NCBI GenBank assembly: GCA_020024855.1
Contig: JAHHTB010000014.1
Location: 1 to 20,127 of the forward strand
Source: Fusobacterium sp.
GTDB lineage: Bacteria > Fusobacteriota > Fusobacteriia > Fusobacteriales > Fusobacteriaceae
DNA length: 20,127 nucleotides
Reading direction: 5' to 3'
The position numbers and the translations under genes are program-made. This document shows positions 1 through 8,116 of the stretch, piece by piece. Position 1 is the stretch's first letter. Each line of letters starts with the position of its first letter. The notes under the pieces are model-generated. The model made no database searches, was not told the origin of the DNA, and saw only the letters and a list, made by a program, of their open reading frames with translations.

Positions 1-18
1 GAATTAAAAGTTTTTTAA

Positions 19-24
19 TATAAT
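19..24 (+). promoter_or_regulatory. Probable -10 box of the TPR-tonB-dnaX block
   Basis: A perfect TATAAT lies about 37 bases before the proposed TTG start at 61, which would give a leader of about 30 bases. The matching -35 region would fall at or just outside the window's left edge, so only half of the promoter can be seen. It could serve the whole co-directional block that follows. Confidence 0.4.
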
Positions 25-60
25 TGCTAAAGGTAATTAGTGGATTAAGGAGTGAGAATA

Positions 61-2940
61 TTGTTTAAAAAGAAGTTACTATACATTGCATTAACTATTT
101 TAAGTGCCAATCTTGCCTATGGAAATATAAAAGAAGATGTAGCATTTTTAAATGAATTGTATAAGCAAGAAAAATATGATATGGCAGTATCACAATCTAA
201 AAAGTTTATATTGACTTATCCTGATTCAAAATATAATAAAAATATTTGTGAGAGAATGGCAAAAGTATATTTTATACAAAAAAATTATAAAGAGTCTGAA
301 ATATATTTTCAAAAATTTCTAGCAGAATATAAATTAAAAAAAGATGAAAAAATAGAAGTATATTCATACCTTTATAAAATAAATAAAGCTTTATCAAACG
401 AAGAAAAAGCAAATGAATATATTGAAGCTATAAAAGATAGTAAATTATATGAAAAAACTTTATATGATAGTGGAATAGTTCTTTTAAATAGTAGAAGAAA
501 TAGTGAAGCAATAAAAGAGTTTTCAAATGTAGTAAGAGTTAAGGGGGATTATTACGAGCCAGCCATTCTTTATCTTGCTATGGGAGTTTATAATAATGGA
601 CAGTATCAAGATTCAATAAAGTATCTTGATTTTTATAATGGACTTCAAAGTTCAAGTAAAGATGAGCCTCTTCTAACTTATCTTTATGGTTCATCATATT
701 ATAAATTAAATGATCTTAATAAAGCTATAAACTATTTTGAAGAGGGGATAAGGAGATATCCTAATAGTAGCTATAGCAAAAAAGGAAGAATAGCTCTTAT
801 TGAAATCTATTCTAATAGAAGAGAGATAGATAAGGCTCTTAAGGTTTATTCTGAAATAGATAGAGAAACAGAAAAAAAATTAGGAGCAAGAGTATTAGCA
901 GATTATTTTCTTGCAAGGGAAGAATATAAAAGAGCAATAAATTTTTATGATATAATAGGAGAAAATAAGTCTGATAGTGTGAGATATACCTATGCTTATG
1001 CTTACTATAAATTACAAGACTACAATAGGGCAACTAGTGAATTTAAAAAAATAAAAGATGAAAAATATATTTCAAATAGTAGATACTATTCAGCACTTAG
1101 TTATTATAATTTAAAAGATTATAAAAATGTAATAACTTTTGAAACATATCTACCAAGTTATGAATTTGATAGTAAAAAGTATACAGACTTATCTGTTATT
1201 TTTGGAAACTCATACTATGAACTTAATAATAATCAAAAAGCATATGAATATTATAAGGGAATTTATAAAGATTATCCAACAGTTGATAATCTTTATAGAG
1301 TTATAGTTCTTCAAACAAAAGTAGACGATGAATTAGGTGCAAAAACATCTTTTGAGACTTATAAAAAAGATTTTAGTGATGATAAAATTTATAAAAAAGA
1401 TGTGTATCTTGCTATGGGAAATTATTTTTATAAAAAAGATAATGTAAGTGAAGCAGAAAATATTTATAAAGAATATATGAAAACAGATAAAGATGTTGAG
1501 ATAGGAAATAATTTAGTAAATCTTCTTGTAAATGAAAAAAAATATTCTGAAGTTATTCAATATATAAATAAGATGGAACCAACAGATGATAGTACTTATT
1601 TAAAAGGGATTGCATATATGGGAATAGGGGAATATGCAAAGGCTGATGAACTTCTTTTACAAATAAAAAATAAAGATGGAATATCAAAAGAATTAAAAGA
1701 AAAAACTGTTTATAATATTATAAAAAATAAATTCCTTTGGGAAAAATATAAAGATGTTATAGAAGAGGGAGAAGAATACTTACAAGGTACATACATATAT
1801 GGACTTGATGATATAGTTGATAGAATAGGATTAAGCTATTACAGAATTGGTAATTATGAAAAATCAAGAGAGTATTTTTCAAAATTATCAGTTGTTCCTG
1901 AATATGGTGGTTATGCAAGATTCCAAATAGCTGACACATATTATGCTCAAAAAAATTATGAAAAAGCAAAAAGTGAGTATAAACTTGTTTATTCAGAAAA
2001 AAATGGAAAAAAATATGAAGAAGATGCAAGATATTGGGAACTTAATTGTGATATAAATCTTAAAAATAAAGATATGTATCTTGAAAATAGTGAAAAGTTT
2101 TTAAATGAATATAAAAATTCTCCATATGTAAGTAATATTCTTTTAGCAAGAGGAAATATATTATATGAAAAAGGAGATACTGAAAAAGCAGTAAAAGAAT
2201 ATGAAAATCTTTATGAAAAAACAGAGCAAGTAGCAGAAAAAGATAGTACTGTTGAAAAAATTATAGAGATATATGATAAAACAGATAATATAGAAGCTAA
2301 GAGCAATTGGATAGAAAAATTTTCTGATAAGTATAAAAAAAGTTATTATAAGTCTATTGCTTATAGAGAGAAAAATATGATTTCTGAAGCTCAAGCTGAG
2401 GAAAAAATACTTTTTGAAAATATAAAATATAAGGATTATGTATTTATAAATAGAGGAAATGATAATTTTAATGAGCAAAAATATTTAGAAGCAGAAAAGA
2501 ACTATAAAGAGATAAAAAATATGGAGAGTTCACAATACAAAGATTTAGCTGTGTTCCAGCTAGGAAATATCTATGCTATAAAAGGTGAAAATGATAAGGC
2601 AGAAGTAGAATTTTCAAAATTACTATTATTATATCCTCAAAGCTCATATGTTTTGCCAGCAAAACTTAAGTTAGCAGATGTTTATGATGTAAAAGGGGAT
2701 AAAGAAAAAGCAAAAAATGGTTATAGAGAACTTTTAGAAGATAAAAATGCAGTTGAATATAAAGAGTATCTTGTAGAAAAAATGCTTTATATCTCTCTTG
2801 ATGAGAAGAATAAAGAGGAAGCTAAAAAATATTATGAAGAACTTAAAAAACTCAATAAAGAAACAGCAATGAAGTATGAAGATTTTATGAAAGAAGAAAC
2901 TGAAAATAATTTATCTGAAACAAATAAGGAGGAAAAATAA
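61..2940 (+). CDS. Large exported tetratricopeptide-repeat protein
   Basis: The encoded 959-residue protein has an N-terminal signal peptide (MFKKK, hydrophobic stretch, probable cleavage near AYG|N at residue 21), so it should act in the periplasm or at the outer membrane. The rest is almost continuous TPR-like helical repeats with the alternating small/aromatic pattern (for example A-x-Y-Y-x-L-x-x-Y-x-x-A). The first repeats, with YPDSKY spacing, resemble the TolA-binding CpoB/YbgF type and the last ones (LLLYPQSSYV) the BamD/YbgF type. I chose the TTG at 61 because AAGGAG at 47-52 is 8 bases upstream; the in-frame GTG at 52 overlaps that same ribosome site. The next gene starts on its stop codon (TAATG), and exbB, exbD and tonB follow. 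I infer a scaffold that works with the TonB system; no specific partner can be named. Confidence 0.85.
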   Translation: MFKKKLLYIALTILSANLAYGNIKEDVAFLNELYKQEKYDMAVSQSKKFILTYPDSKYNKNICERMAKVYFIQKNYKESEIYFQKFLAEYKLKKDEKIEVYSYLYKINKALSNEEKANEYIEAIKDSKLYEKTLYDSGIVLLNSRRNSEAIKEFSNVVRVKGDYYEPAILYLAMGVYNNGQYQDSIKYLDFYNGLQSSSKDEPLLTYLYGSSYYKLNDLNKAINYFEEGIRRYPNSSYSKKGRIALIEIYSNRREIDKALKVYSEIDRETEKKLGARVLADYFLAREEYKRAINFYDIIGENKSDSVRYTYAYAYYKLQDYNRATSEFKKIKDEKYISNSRYYSALSYYNLKDYKNVITFETYLPSYEFDSKKYTDLSVIFGNSYYELNNNQKAYEYYKGIYKDYPTVDNLYRVIVLQTKVDDELGAKTSFETYKKDFSDDKIYKKDVYLAMGNYFYKKDNVSEAENIYKEYMKTDKDVEIGNNLVNLLVNEKKYSEVIQYINKMEPTDDSTYLKGIAYMGIGEYAKADELLLQIKNKDGISKELKEKTVYNIIKNKFLWEKYKDVIEEGEEYLQGTYIYGLDDIVDRIGLSYYRIGNYEKSREYFSKLSVVPEYGGYARFQIADTYYAQKNYEKAKSEYKLVYSEKNGKKYEEDARYWELNCDINLKNKDMYLENSEKFLNEYKNSPYVSNILLARGNILYEKGDTEKAVKEYENLYEKTEQVAEKDSTVEKIIEIYDKTDNIEAKSNWIEKFSDKYKKSYYKSIAYREKNMISEAQAEEKILFENIKYKDYVFINRGNDNFNEQKYLEAEKNYKEIKNMESSQYKDLAVFQLGNIYAIKGENDKAEVEFSKLLLLYPQSSYVLPAKLKLADVYDVKGDKEKAKNGYRELLEDKNAVEYKEYLVEKMLYISLDEKNKEEAKKYYEELKKLNKETAMKYEDFMKEETENNLSETNKEEK

Positions 2941-3278
2941 TGAAAAAATTAGTATTAGGACTTATGATTTTAAGCTCTCTTACAATGTTTGCAGCAGAAA
3001 ATGTGGTGATTGATAAAGAGGTTACAGGAGTAAATAAGGAAACGATTGAAACAAGAGAAGTTGCAAATAAGAAGATAAATCTTGAGCAAAAAGAAGTAAG
3101 TGCTAGTGAAATGAAAACATCTAACAAAAAAATAAAAGAGGGACAAGAAAATCTTGAAGTTAAAAATAGTGATGATGAAATAAAAAAAGAGCTTGCATCT
3201 GATGTATCAAAAGAAAGTTCAATTTGGAAATATGTTTTAGGAGTACTAGGTGTAATAGCTATAGCTGTTGCTTTATAG
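2940..3278 (+). CDS. Small exported protein with C-terminal membrane anchor, unknown function
   Basis: This 112-residue protein is not one I recognise. Residues 1-19 form a signal peptide (MKKLVLGLMILSSLTMFAA), residues 20-94 are highly charged, Lys/Glu-rich and predicted helical with no cysteine, and residues 96-112 are a hydrophobic segment that ends the protein without a following positive charge. It would therefore sit mostly in the periplasm, either tethered by its C-terminus or hairpinned. The ATG overlaps the upstream stop (TAATG) and AAGGAGG lies at 2926-2932, so translation is coupled to the TPR gene. Its position between the TPR protein and ExbB suggests an accessory part of that envelope complex, but this is inference from context only. 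Confidence 0.75.
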   Translation: MKKLVLGLMILSSLTMFAAENVVIDKEVTGVNKETIETREVANKKINLEQKEVSASEMKTSNKKIKEGQENLEVKNSDDEIKKELASDVSKESSIWKYVLGVLGVIAIAVAL

Positions 3279-3306
3279 GATAATACTTACAGGAGGTTTT
3301 ACGAAA

Positions 3307-3918
3307 ATGTATTGGATAAAAAATGGTGGATTTTTAATGTATTTTATACTGATTATGTCAGTACTTGGTACAGGAGTAATAATTGAAAGGTTTATTTATT
3401 TTAAAACTAAAGAAAAGAAAAATTTTTCAGATATAAGACCTATACTTAGAAAATATATAGAAGAAGATGATATAAAAGGTGCAATAGGATACCTTTCAAA
3501 TTCACAGTCTTCAACAGGGCTAGTTTTAAAAGAAGTTCTTAGTTTTTGGAATAAGACTAATACAACAAATATAGTAACTCTTGAGGAGAAAGCAAGAGAA
3601 GCAGCTCTTTCTCAAATACCTCTTCTTGAGAGAAATATGTGGTTATTAAGTATAGTTGCACATACAACTCCTCTTATTGGACTTTTAGGAACAGTAACAG
3701 GAATGATAAAGGCTTTCCAAGCAGTAGCAGTTCATGGAACTGGAGATGCAAAAATTCTTGCAAGTGGAATTTCAGAAGCTTTATTTACAACTGCTGGGGG
3801 ACTTTTTGTTGCAATCCCTGCTCTTATTATTTATAACTACTACAATAGAAGAATAGATGAAGTTATAAATGATATGGAAAAAGGAAGTACAGAGGTTATT
3901 AACTACTTTAGGAGGTAA
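3307..3918 (+). CDS. exbB: ExbB/TolQ/MotA-family proton channel protein
   Basis: ExbB-type proteins form the pentameric inner-membrane channel that, with ExbD, uses the proton gradient to drive TonB. The 203-residue protein has the three-helix layout: TM1 at about residues 9-28, a cytoplasmic loop with Glu/Arg-rich helices, TM2 at about 112-136 and TM3 at about 158-178. The family signature is clear in TM2-TM3 (HTTPLIGLLGTVTGMIKAF, then GISEALFTTAGGLFVAIPA). An in-frame start exists at 3268, but AGGAGGT at 3291-3297 is correctly spaced only for the ATG at 3307, so I use the shorter form. exbD follows 5 bases after the stop. TolQ is an alternative name, but a TonB rather than a TolA homologue lies downstream. 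Confidence 0.93.
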   Translation: MYWIKNGGFLMYFILIMSVLGTGVIIERFIYFKTKEKKNFSDIRPILRKYIEEDDIKGAIGYLSNSQSSTGLVLKEVLSFWNKTNTTNIVTLEEKAREAALSQIPLLERNMWLLSIVAHTTPLIGLLGTVTGMIKAFQAVAVHGTGDAKILASGISEALFTTAGGLFVAIPALIIYNYYNRRIDEVINDMEKGSTEVINYFRR

Positions 3919-3923
3919 GTTTT

Positions 3924-4361
3924 ATGAAACTGCAGAGATTAAAAAGAAGAAATAGTGGCAGTATTATTCTTGAAATGACTCCTCTTATAGATGTCGTTTT
4001 TCTTTTACTTATATTCTTTTTAGTTGCTACATCTTTTGAAGATATAGATAGTGGAATAAAAATAGATTTACCGCAATCAACAATAAGAGAGATAAAAGCA
4101 GTAAAAGAACTTCAAGTTGACATAACAAATAGTAAAAATATCTATGTTAAATATCAAGAAGGAAAAGAAAGAAAGAGTGTAAAAGTAACAAAAGAAGGTT
4201 TAAAAAGAGTTCTTGAAGATAAACTTAATAAATCACAAGATAAAACTGTAATTATAAGTGGAGATAAAACTCTTGATTATGGATATATAGTTGATATTAT
4301 GACTATATCAAAAGAAGCAGGAGCATCAGAATTAGATATTAATACAATGCTTGGGAAATAG
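3924..4361 (+). CDS. exbD: ExbD/TolR-family energy-transduction protein
   Basis: This 145-residue single-pass protein is the stator-like partner of ExbB. The short basic N-terminus (KLQRLKRRN) is followed by the family signature MTPLIDVVFLLLIFFLV; Asp23 is the conserved membrane-embedded carboxylate equivalent to E. coli ExbD Asp25. The periplasmic domain (about residues 45-145) has the usual late ISGDKTLDYGYIVDIMTISKEAG pattern, the length is typical, and no key residue is missing. The ribosome site AGGAGG lies within the end of exbB, and the stop codon at 4359-4361 overlaps the ribosome site of tonB, so the three are a tightly coupled translation unit. Confidence 0.93.
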   Translation: MKLQRLKRRNSGSIILEMTPLIDVVFLLLIFFLVATSFEDIDSGIKIDLPQSTIREIKAVKELQVDITNSKNIYVKYQEGKERKSVKVTKEGLKRVLEDKLNKSQDKTVIISGDKTLDYGYIVDIMTISKEAGASELDINTMLGK

Positions 4362-4372
4362 GAGTGGTAAAA

Positions 4373-5254
4373 ATGGATATTAATAAAAGAGATAGGCTCT
4401 CTTTTTCTCTAGCAATTGTTATAAACCTTATAATAGTTCTTCTTATTCCAGGATATAAAATAGAAGATGTGAAAGAGGGAAAATTAAAAGTAGGATTAGT
4501 AGCTCTTGAAAAAGAGAAGGTATACTCAAAAGAGAATAAAAAACCTACTCCTGTTAAAAAGCCAATAGAAAAAAAAGAGCCAGAAAAGAAGAATACAGAG
4601 ATTCCTACTCCTAAAAAAGAGGAAGTAAAAAAAGAAAAAAGTTTGACTCTTAGTTCTCTTTCAAAAACAATAAAAGCTCCTTCAATTAATGTTATAAAAA
4701 CTATAAATCATAGTAGTAGAACTCAAAATGATGTTGTTGAAAATGCAGTTGAAGGAATGAAAAAAGAGATAAAATTTGAAAAAGAAGATAAGCTAGGAAT
4801 GAGAACAGAAAATATAGAATTTAACGATACTATTTCTATTGACAAAACAATAAAAGATAGAGAAGAAGATAGTATATTAATTGATAATGAAGAAAATGCA
4901 TCTATTGAAAGTATAAAGATTGAAGAGGGAAAAGTTGAAGGACTTCCTGGTGGATATAAATTAGGGGTTACAGATGGAGATATTATAGCTAGATGGGATA
5001 GTCAAAATGAAGAACCAAAATATCCAGAGTCAGCTCAATTAAGAGGACTTCAGGGAAATGTAACTGTTAAAATAGATGTAAATGAAAAAGGAGAAGTTGT
5101 AAATCTAATAATAGATAAAGGAAGTGGAGTTCCTGAAATTAATAGTGCTATTGAAGCTATAGGAAGAACATGGAAAATATACTTAAGTAAACATGGGTTA
5201 AGTATAAAAGGAAGAGTTATTCTTGAATACACATTTAAGCTAAAAGGGAATTAA
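4373..5254 (+). CDS. tonB: TonB-family energy transducer
   Basis: TonB links the ExbB/ExbD motor to outer-membrane transporters. The 293-residue protein shows an N-terminal membrane anchor (about residues 9-26), a Lys/Pro/Glu-rich periplasm-spanning segment (about 56-90, with KKPTPVKKPIEKKEP), a long acidic linker without recognisable domain, and a C-terminal TonB domain at about 215-293 (YPESAQLRGLQGNVTVKIDV to the end). I chose the ATG at 4373, 8 bases from AGGAG; the in-frame GTG at 4364 overlaps that site. The anchor contains no histidine, although the S-x3-H pair in E. coli TonB is functionally important; Asn18 is the only polar residue in its middle. No TonB-dependent receptor gene is in the window, so the transported substrate is unknown. 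Confidence 0.9.
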   Translation: MDINKRDRLSFSLAIVINLIIVLLIPGYKIEDVKEGKLKVGLVALEKEKVYSKENKKPTPVKKPIEKKEPEKKNTEIPTPKKEEVKKEKSLTLSSLSKTIKAPSINVIKTINHSSRTQNDVVENAVEGMKKEIKFEKEDKLGMRTENIEFNDTISIDKTIKDREEDSILIDNEENASIESIKIEEGKVEGLPGGYKLGVTDGDIIARWDSQNEEPKYPESAQLRGLQGNVTVKIDVNEKGEVVNLIIDKGSGVPEINSAIEAIGRTWKIYLSKHGLSIKGRVILEYTFKLKGN

Positions 5255-5278
5255 AATTAATATAAAGGGGGAAATCAA

Positions 5279-6673
5279 GTGACTTTTTTAGGTTTTAGAA
5301 TAGAAAAGGATTTGAGAGATGAAATAGAAGGAAATCCCGAGCATATACTTATAGGTGCTGAAACGGTAGGAGAATTTATAGATAAAATCAAAGAGAAAAG
5401 TTATGATTGTATTTTAATTGAAGAGAAAAATTTACCATCAGAAACACTTATAAATTTAATAAAAAAAGTAAATGAATTTCAACAAAAAACAGTAGTGATA
5501 ATAATAGGACAAAGTTCTAATTTAAAAGTTGTTGCTGGAAGTATAAAGGCTGGAGCATATGATTATCTTTTAAAACCAATGGCAACAACAGAAATTCTAA
5601 GAATTTGTGGAAAAGCTGTAAGAGATCATAAACTTATGGCTGAGAGGATAGAAAGAAATAAAAATATAGGGGATAAACTTATTGGGCAAACAAAAGAAAT
5701 TGTTCAAGTTTATAAAAAAATAGGAAAGGTAGCAGCTGGAAGAATGCCTGTTCTTGTAACTGGAGAAAAAGGAACAGGAAAAAAGAGTGTTGCTCGTGCA
5801 ATTCATCAATTTGGAGAAACAGCTAAAAAACCTTTTATAAGTATAAACTGCCTTTCTTTTCCTCATTCACTTTTAGAGAGAAGACTTTTTGGTTATGAGA
5901 AAGGTGCTTTTGAGGGAGCTATATTTTCACAAGCAGGAGAACTAGAAAAAGCTAATGGTGGAACACTTCATTTAGGAAATATAGAAGCTTTAAGTCTTGA
6001 TGTTCAATCAAAACTTCTTTATTTTTTACAAGAGGGAGAGTTTTTTAGATTAGGTGGAGCAGATCCTATAAAAACAGATATGAGAATAATAGCAACATCA
6101 GCAGCAGATTTAGCAAAAGAGGTCAAAGAAGGACGTTTTATAGAAGAGCTTTTAGATACATTAAAAGTTCTTGAAATAGTAATTCCTCCTTTAAGAAATA
6201 GAAAAGATGACATACCTTTTATAATAGATAACTATTTAAGAGAGTGCAATAGAGAATTGAATAAAGTTGTAAGAGGTATAAGTAAACCAGCTATGAAAAA
6301 AATTCTTAGATTTGATTGGCCAGGAAATGTAAATGAATTAAAAAATGCAATAAAATCAGCAGTAGCAATGTGTAGAGGGACTTCAATAGTAATAGAAGAT
6401 CTTCCTTCAGATGTTGCAGGAGTAAGACCATCAAGAAGAAATGGAACATACCAAACATGGATGCTTAATGAGTGGATAGAAGATGAACTTAAGAATTATA
6501 AAAAATCTACTCACAAAGGTTCTTATTATGGCTATATAATTGCACAAGTGGAAAAAGAACTTATAAAACAAGTTCTTGAACAAACAAATGGTAAGAGAAT
6601 AGAAACAGCAGAGATACTTGGAATTACAAGAAATACTCTTAGAACAAAAATGGCTAATTATGGATTAGAGTAG
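5279..6673 (+). CDS. Degenerate NtrC-family (sigma-54 activator-like) regulator with Fis HTH
   Basis: The 464-residue protein has the order receiver-like domain (about 1-120), AAA+ domain (about 132-365) and Fis-type HTH (about 425-464, NGKRIETAEILGITRNTLRTK). The HTH and the P-loop (GEKGTGKK, residues 162-169) look intact. Key residues are altered elsewhere. The receiver has Glu48/Glu49 where the phosphoacceptor Asp belongs, although Lys99 is kept. GAFTGA reads GAFEGA (209-214). Walker B LFLDE reads LHLGN (230-234). Both R-finger positions of FRxDLYYRL are Ile288 and Thr294, and sensor II WPGNVREL reads WPGNVNEL (Asn352). ATP binding is possible, but hydrolysis and sigma-54 remodelling look unlikely. 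I infer a DNA-binding regulator repurposed for sigma-70 promoters, as known for TyrR-like relatives. The start is GTG with AAGGGGG at 5265-5271. It lies between tonB and dnaX. Confidence 0.88.
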   Translation: MTFLGFRIEKDLRDEIEGNPEHILIGAETVGEFIDKIKEKSYDCILIEEKNLPSETLINLIKKVNEFQQKTVVIIIGQSSNLKVVAGSIKAGAYDYLLKPMATTEILRICGKAVRDHKLMAERIERNKNIGDKLIGQTKEIVQVYKKIGKVAAGRMPVLVTGEKGTGKKSVARAIHQFGETAKKPFISINCLSFPHSLLERRLFGYEKGAFEGAIFSQAGELEKANGGTLHLGNIEALSLDVQSKLLYFLQEGEFFRLGGADPIKTDMRIIATSAADLAKEVKEGRFIEELLDTLKVLEIVIPPLRNRKDDIPFIIDNYLRECNRELNKVVRGISKPAMKKILRFDWPGNVNELKNAIKSAVAMCRGTSIVIEDLPSDVAGVRPSRRNGTYQTWMLNEWIEDELKNYKKSTHKGSYYGYIIAQVEKELIKQVLEQTNGKRIETAEILGITRNTLRTKMANYGLE

Positions 6674-6684
6674 GAGAAATTTAT

Positions 6685-8112
6685 ATGCAAACAACACTTT
6701 ATAGAAAGTACAGACCAAAAGATTTTAGTGAAATTGCAGGAGAAAATGATATAGTAAAAACTTTAAAAAATTCTCTTGATAATGACAGACTTTCTCATGC
6801 TTATCTTTTTAGTGGTCCAAGAGGAGTTGGAAAAACAACAAGTGCTAGACTTATAGCTAAAGGGGTAAATTGTTTAAAAAATGGAGTGAGTAGTACACCC
6901 TGTAATGAGTGTGAAAATTGTTGTGAAATAGATAACGGAAATTTTATAGATCTTATTGAAATAGATGCTGCATCAAATAGAGGTATTGATGAGATAAGAG
7001 AATTAAAAGATAAAATTAATTATCAACCATCAAAAGGTAGAAAGAAAATATATATAATAGATGAAGTTCATATGCTTACAAAAGAGGCTTTTAATGCTCT
7101 TTTAAAAACTCTTGAAGAGCCACCTGAACATGTAATTTTTATATTAGCAACAACAGAACCAGATAAAATTCTTCCTACAATTATTTCAAGATGCCAGAGA
7201 TATGATTTTGAAGCTCTTACTTATACAGAGGTAAAAAATAAACTCTCAGAAATTTGTGATAGAGAGAATGTAAAAATAGATGAGGGAAGCTTAGGACTTA
7301 TATATGAAAGTTCAGGTGGAAGCATGAGAGATGCTATTTCTATTCTAGAAAGAGTTATAATAACATATTTGGGTGAAGAGATAACTGAAGAAAAATGTAG
7401 TAAAGCAATAGGAGTAACTTCTAAAGCATTACTAAAAGAATTTTTAGAAATAGTAAAAGATAATAAAATATCTGAGGGAGTAATTTTCTTAGATAAGTTA
7501 TGGCTTGACTCTCTTGATATAGAAAAGTTCTTTAAAGATTTTGCGAAATATATAAAAGATCTTGTTCTTTCACAAGATATGGATGCAGAAGAGGGATTAA
7601 AAATAATAGGAAATGTTTTTGACTCTCTTAATAAATTTAAAACTGAAGAAGATAAAAGACTTCTTGGTTATGTAGTTTTGAATAGTCTTATAAAGAAAAA
7701 AGAAGAGATAGTTTACAAAGAAGTTATAAAGGTTGTAGAATCATCAAACCATAAAAAAGTAGATAACTCTATTGAAAAAGTTAACATTTCAATAGATGAT
7801 ATAAAAAAAAGATGGAATGAAATTGTAAAAAATGCCAAGAATGAAAAAATGACATTCTCAGCCTTTCTTATGGATGCAATACCTTATAAAGTAGAAGAGA
7901 ATACTTTATATGTAAGATTTAACTCAAATCTTTTTGCAAAAGAGCAGATGGAAACAGAATATTATAATAATATTTTTCAAGAGGTTGTAGAAAGAGTTAT
8001 AGGAGTTAAATTAAGAGTAAAATATATTTTCAAAGAAGAAAAAAATGAAAACAGAAAAAAAGAGAATGATTTTACATCACAGTTAATGACATATTTTTCA
8101 GAGGAGAATTAA
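6685..8112 (+). CDS. dnaX: DNA polymerase III subunit gamma/tau
   Basis: DnaX is the ATPase core of the clamp loader. The 475-residue protein shows Walker A GPRGVGKT (44-51), the zinc-binding cysteines Cys63, Cys73, Cys76 and Cys79, Walker B IIDEVHM (124-130) and the SRC arginine-finger motif (168-170), so the AAA+ part looks fully active. Clamp-loader domain III follows to about residue 370, then a short C-terminal domain (about 373-475). It is shorter than E. coli tau (643) or the B. subtilis protein (563). A run of eight A at 7803-7810, at the domain III/C-terminal boundary, is followed closely by stops in both other frames and could yield a gamma-like short form. The ribosome site AGGAG at 6672-6676 overlaps the upstream stop codon. 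Confidence 0.97.
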   Translation: MQTTLYRKYRPKDFSEIAGENDIVKTLKNSLDNDRLSHAYLFSGPRGVGKTTSARLIAKGVNCLKNGVSSTPCNECENCCEIDNGNFIDLIEIDAASNRGIDEIRELKDKINYQPSKGRKKIYIIDEVHMLTKEAFNALLKTLEEPPEHVIFILATTEPDKILPTIISRCQRYDFEALTYTEVKNKLSEICDRENVKIDEGSLGLIYESSGGSMRDAISILERVIITYLGEEITEEKCSKAIGVTSKALLKEFLEIVKDNKISEGVIFLDKLWLDSLDIEKFFKDFAKYIKDLVLSQDMDAEEGLKIIGNVFDSLNKFKTEEDKRLLGYVVLNSLIKKKEEIVYKEVIKVVESSNHKKVDNSIEKVNISIDDIKKRWNEIVKNAKNEKMTFSAFLMDAIPYKVEENTLYVRFNSNLFAKEQMETEYYNNIFQEVVERVIGVKLRVKYIFKEEKNENRKKENDFTSQLMTYFSEEN

Positions 8113-8116
8113 TTTA

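Noticed and set aside
52..60. GTG start at 52 for the first TPR gene
   Set aside because: It overlaps the AAGGAG ribosome site; the TTG at 61 has correct 8-base spacing.
1757..2478. Two long antisense reading frames opposite the TPR gene
   Set aside because: Composition is Phe/Leu/Ile/His-rich as expected from the complement of an AT-rich Lys/Glu/Tyr gene, and there is no ribosome site or recognisable motif.
3268..3306. Upstream start of exbB overlapping the previous gene
   Set aside because: AGGAGGT at 3291-3297 lies inside this extension and is properly spaced only for the ATG at 3307.
3639..3836. Alternate-frame 65-residue reading frame inside exbB
   Set aside because: It has Ser/Asn/Trp-rich nonsense composition and no ribosome site, within a well-conserved gene in another frame.
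5255..5278. Sigma-54 promoter near the NtrC-like gene
   Set aside because: No TGGC-N8-TGCA-like element was seen here or in the other intergenic spacers by eye.
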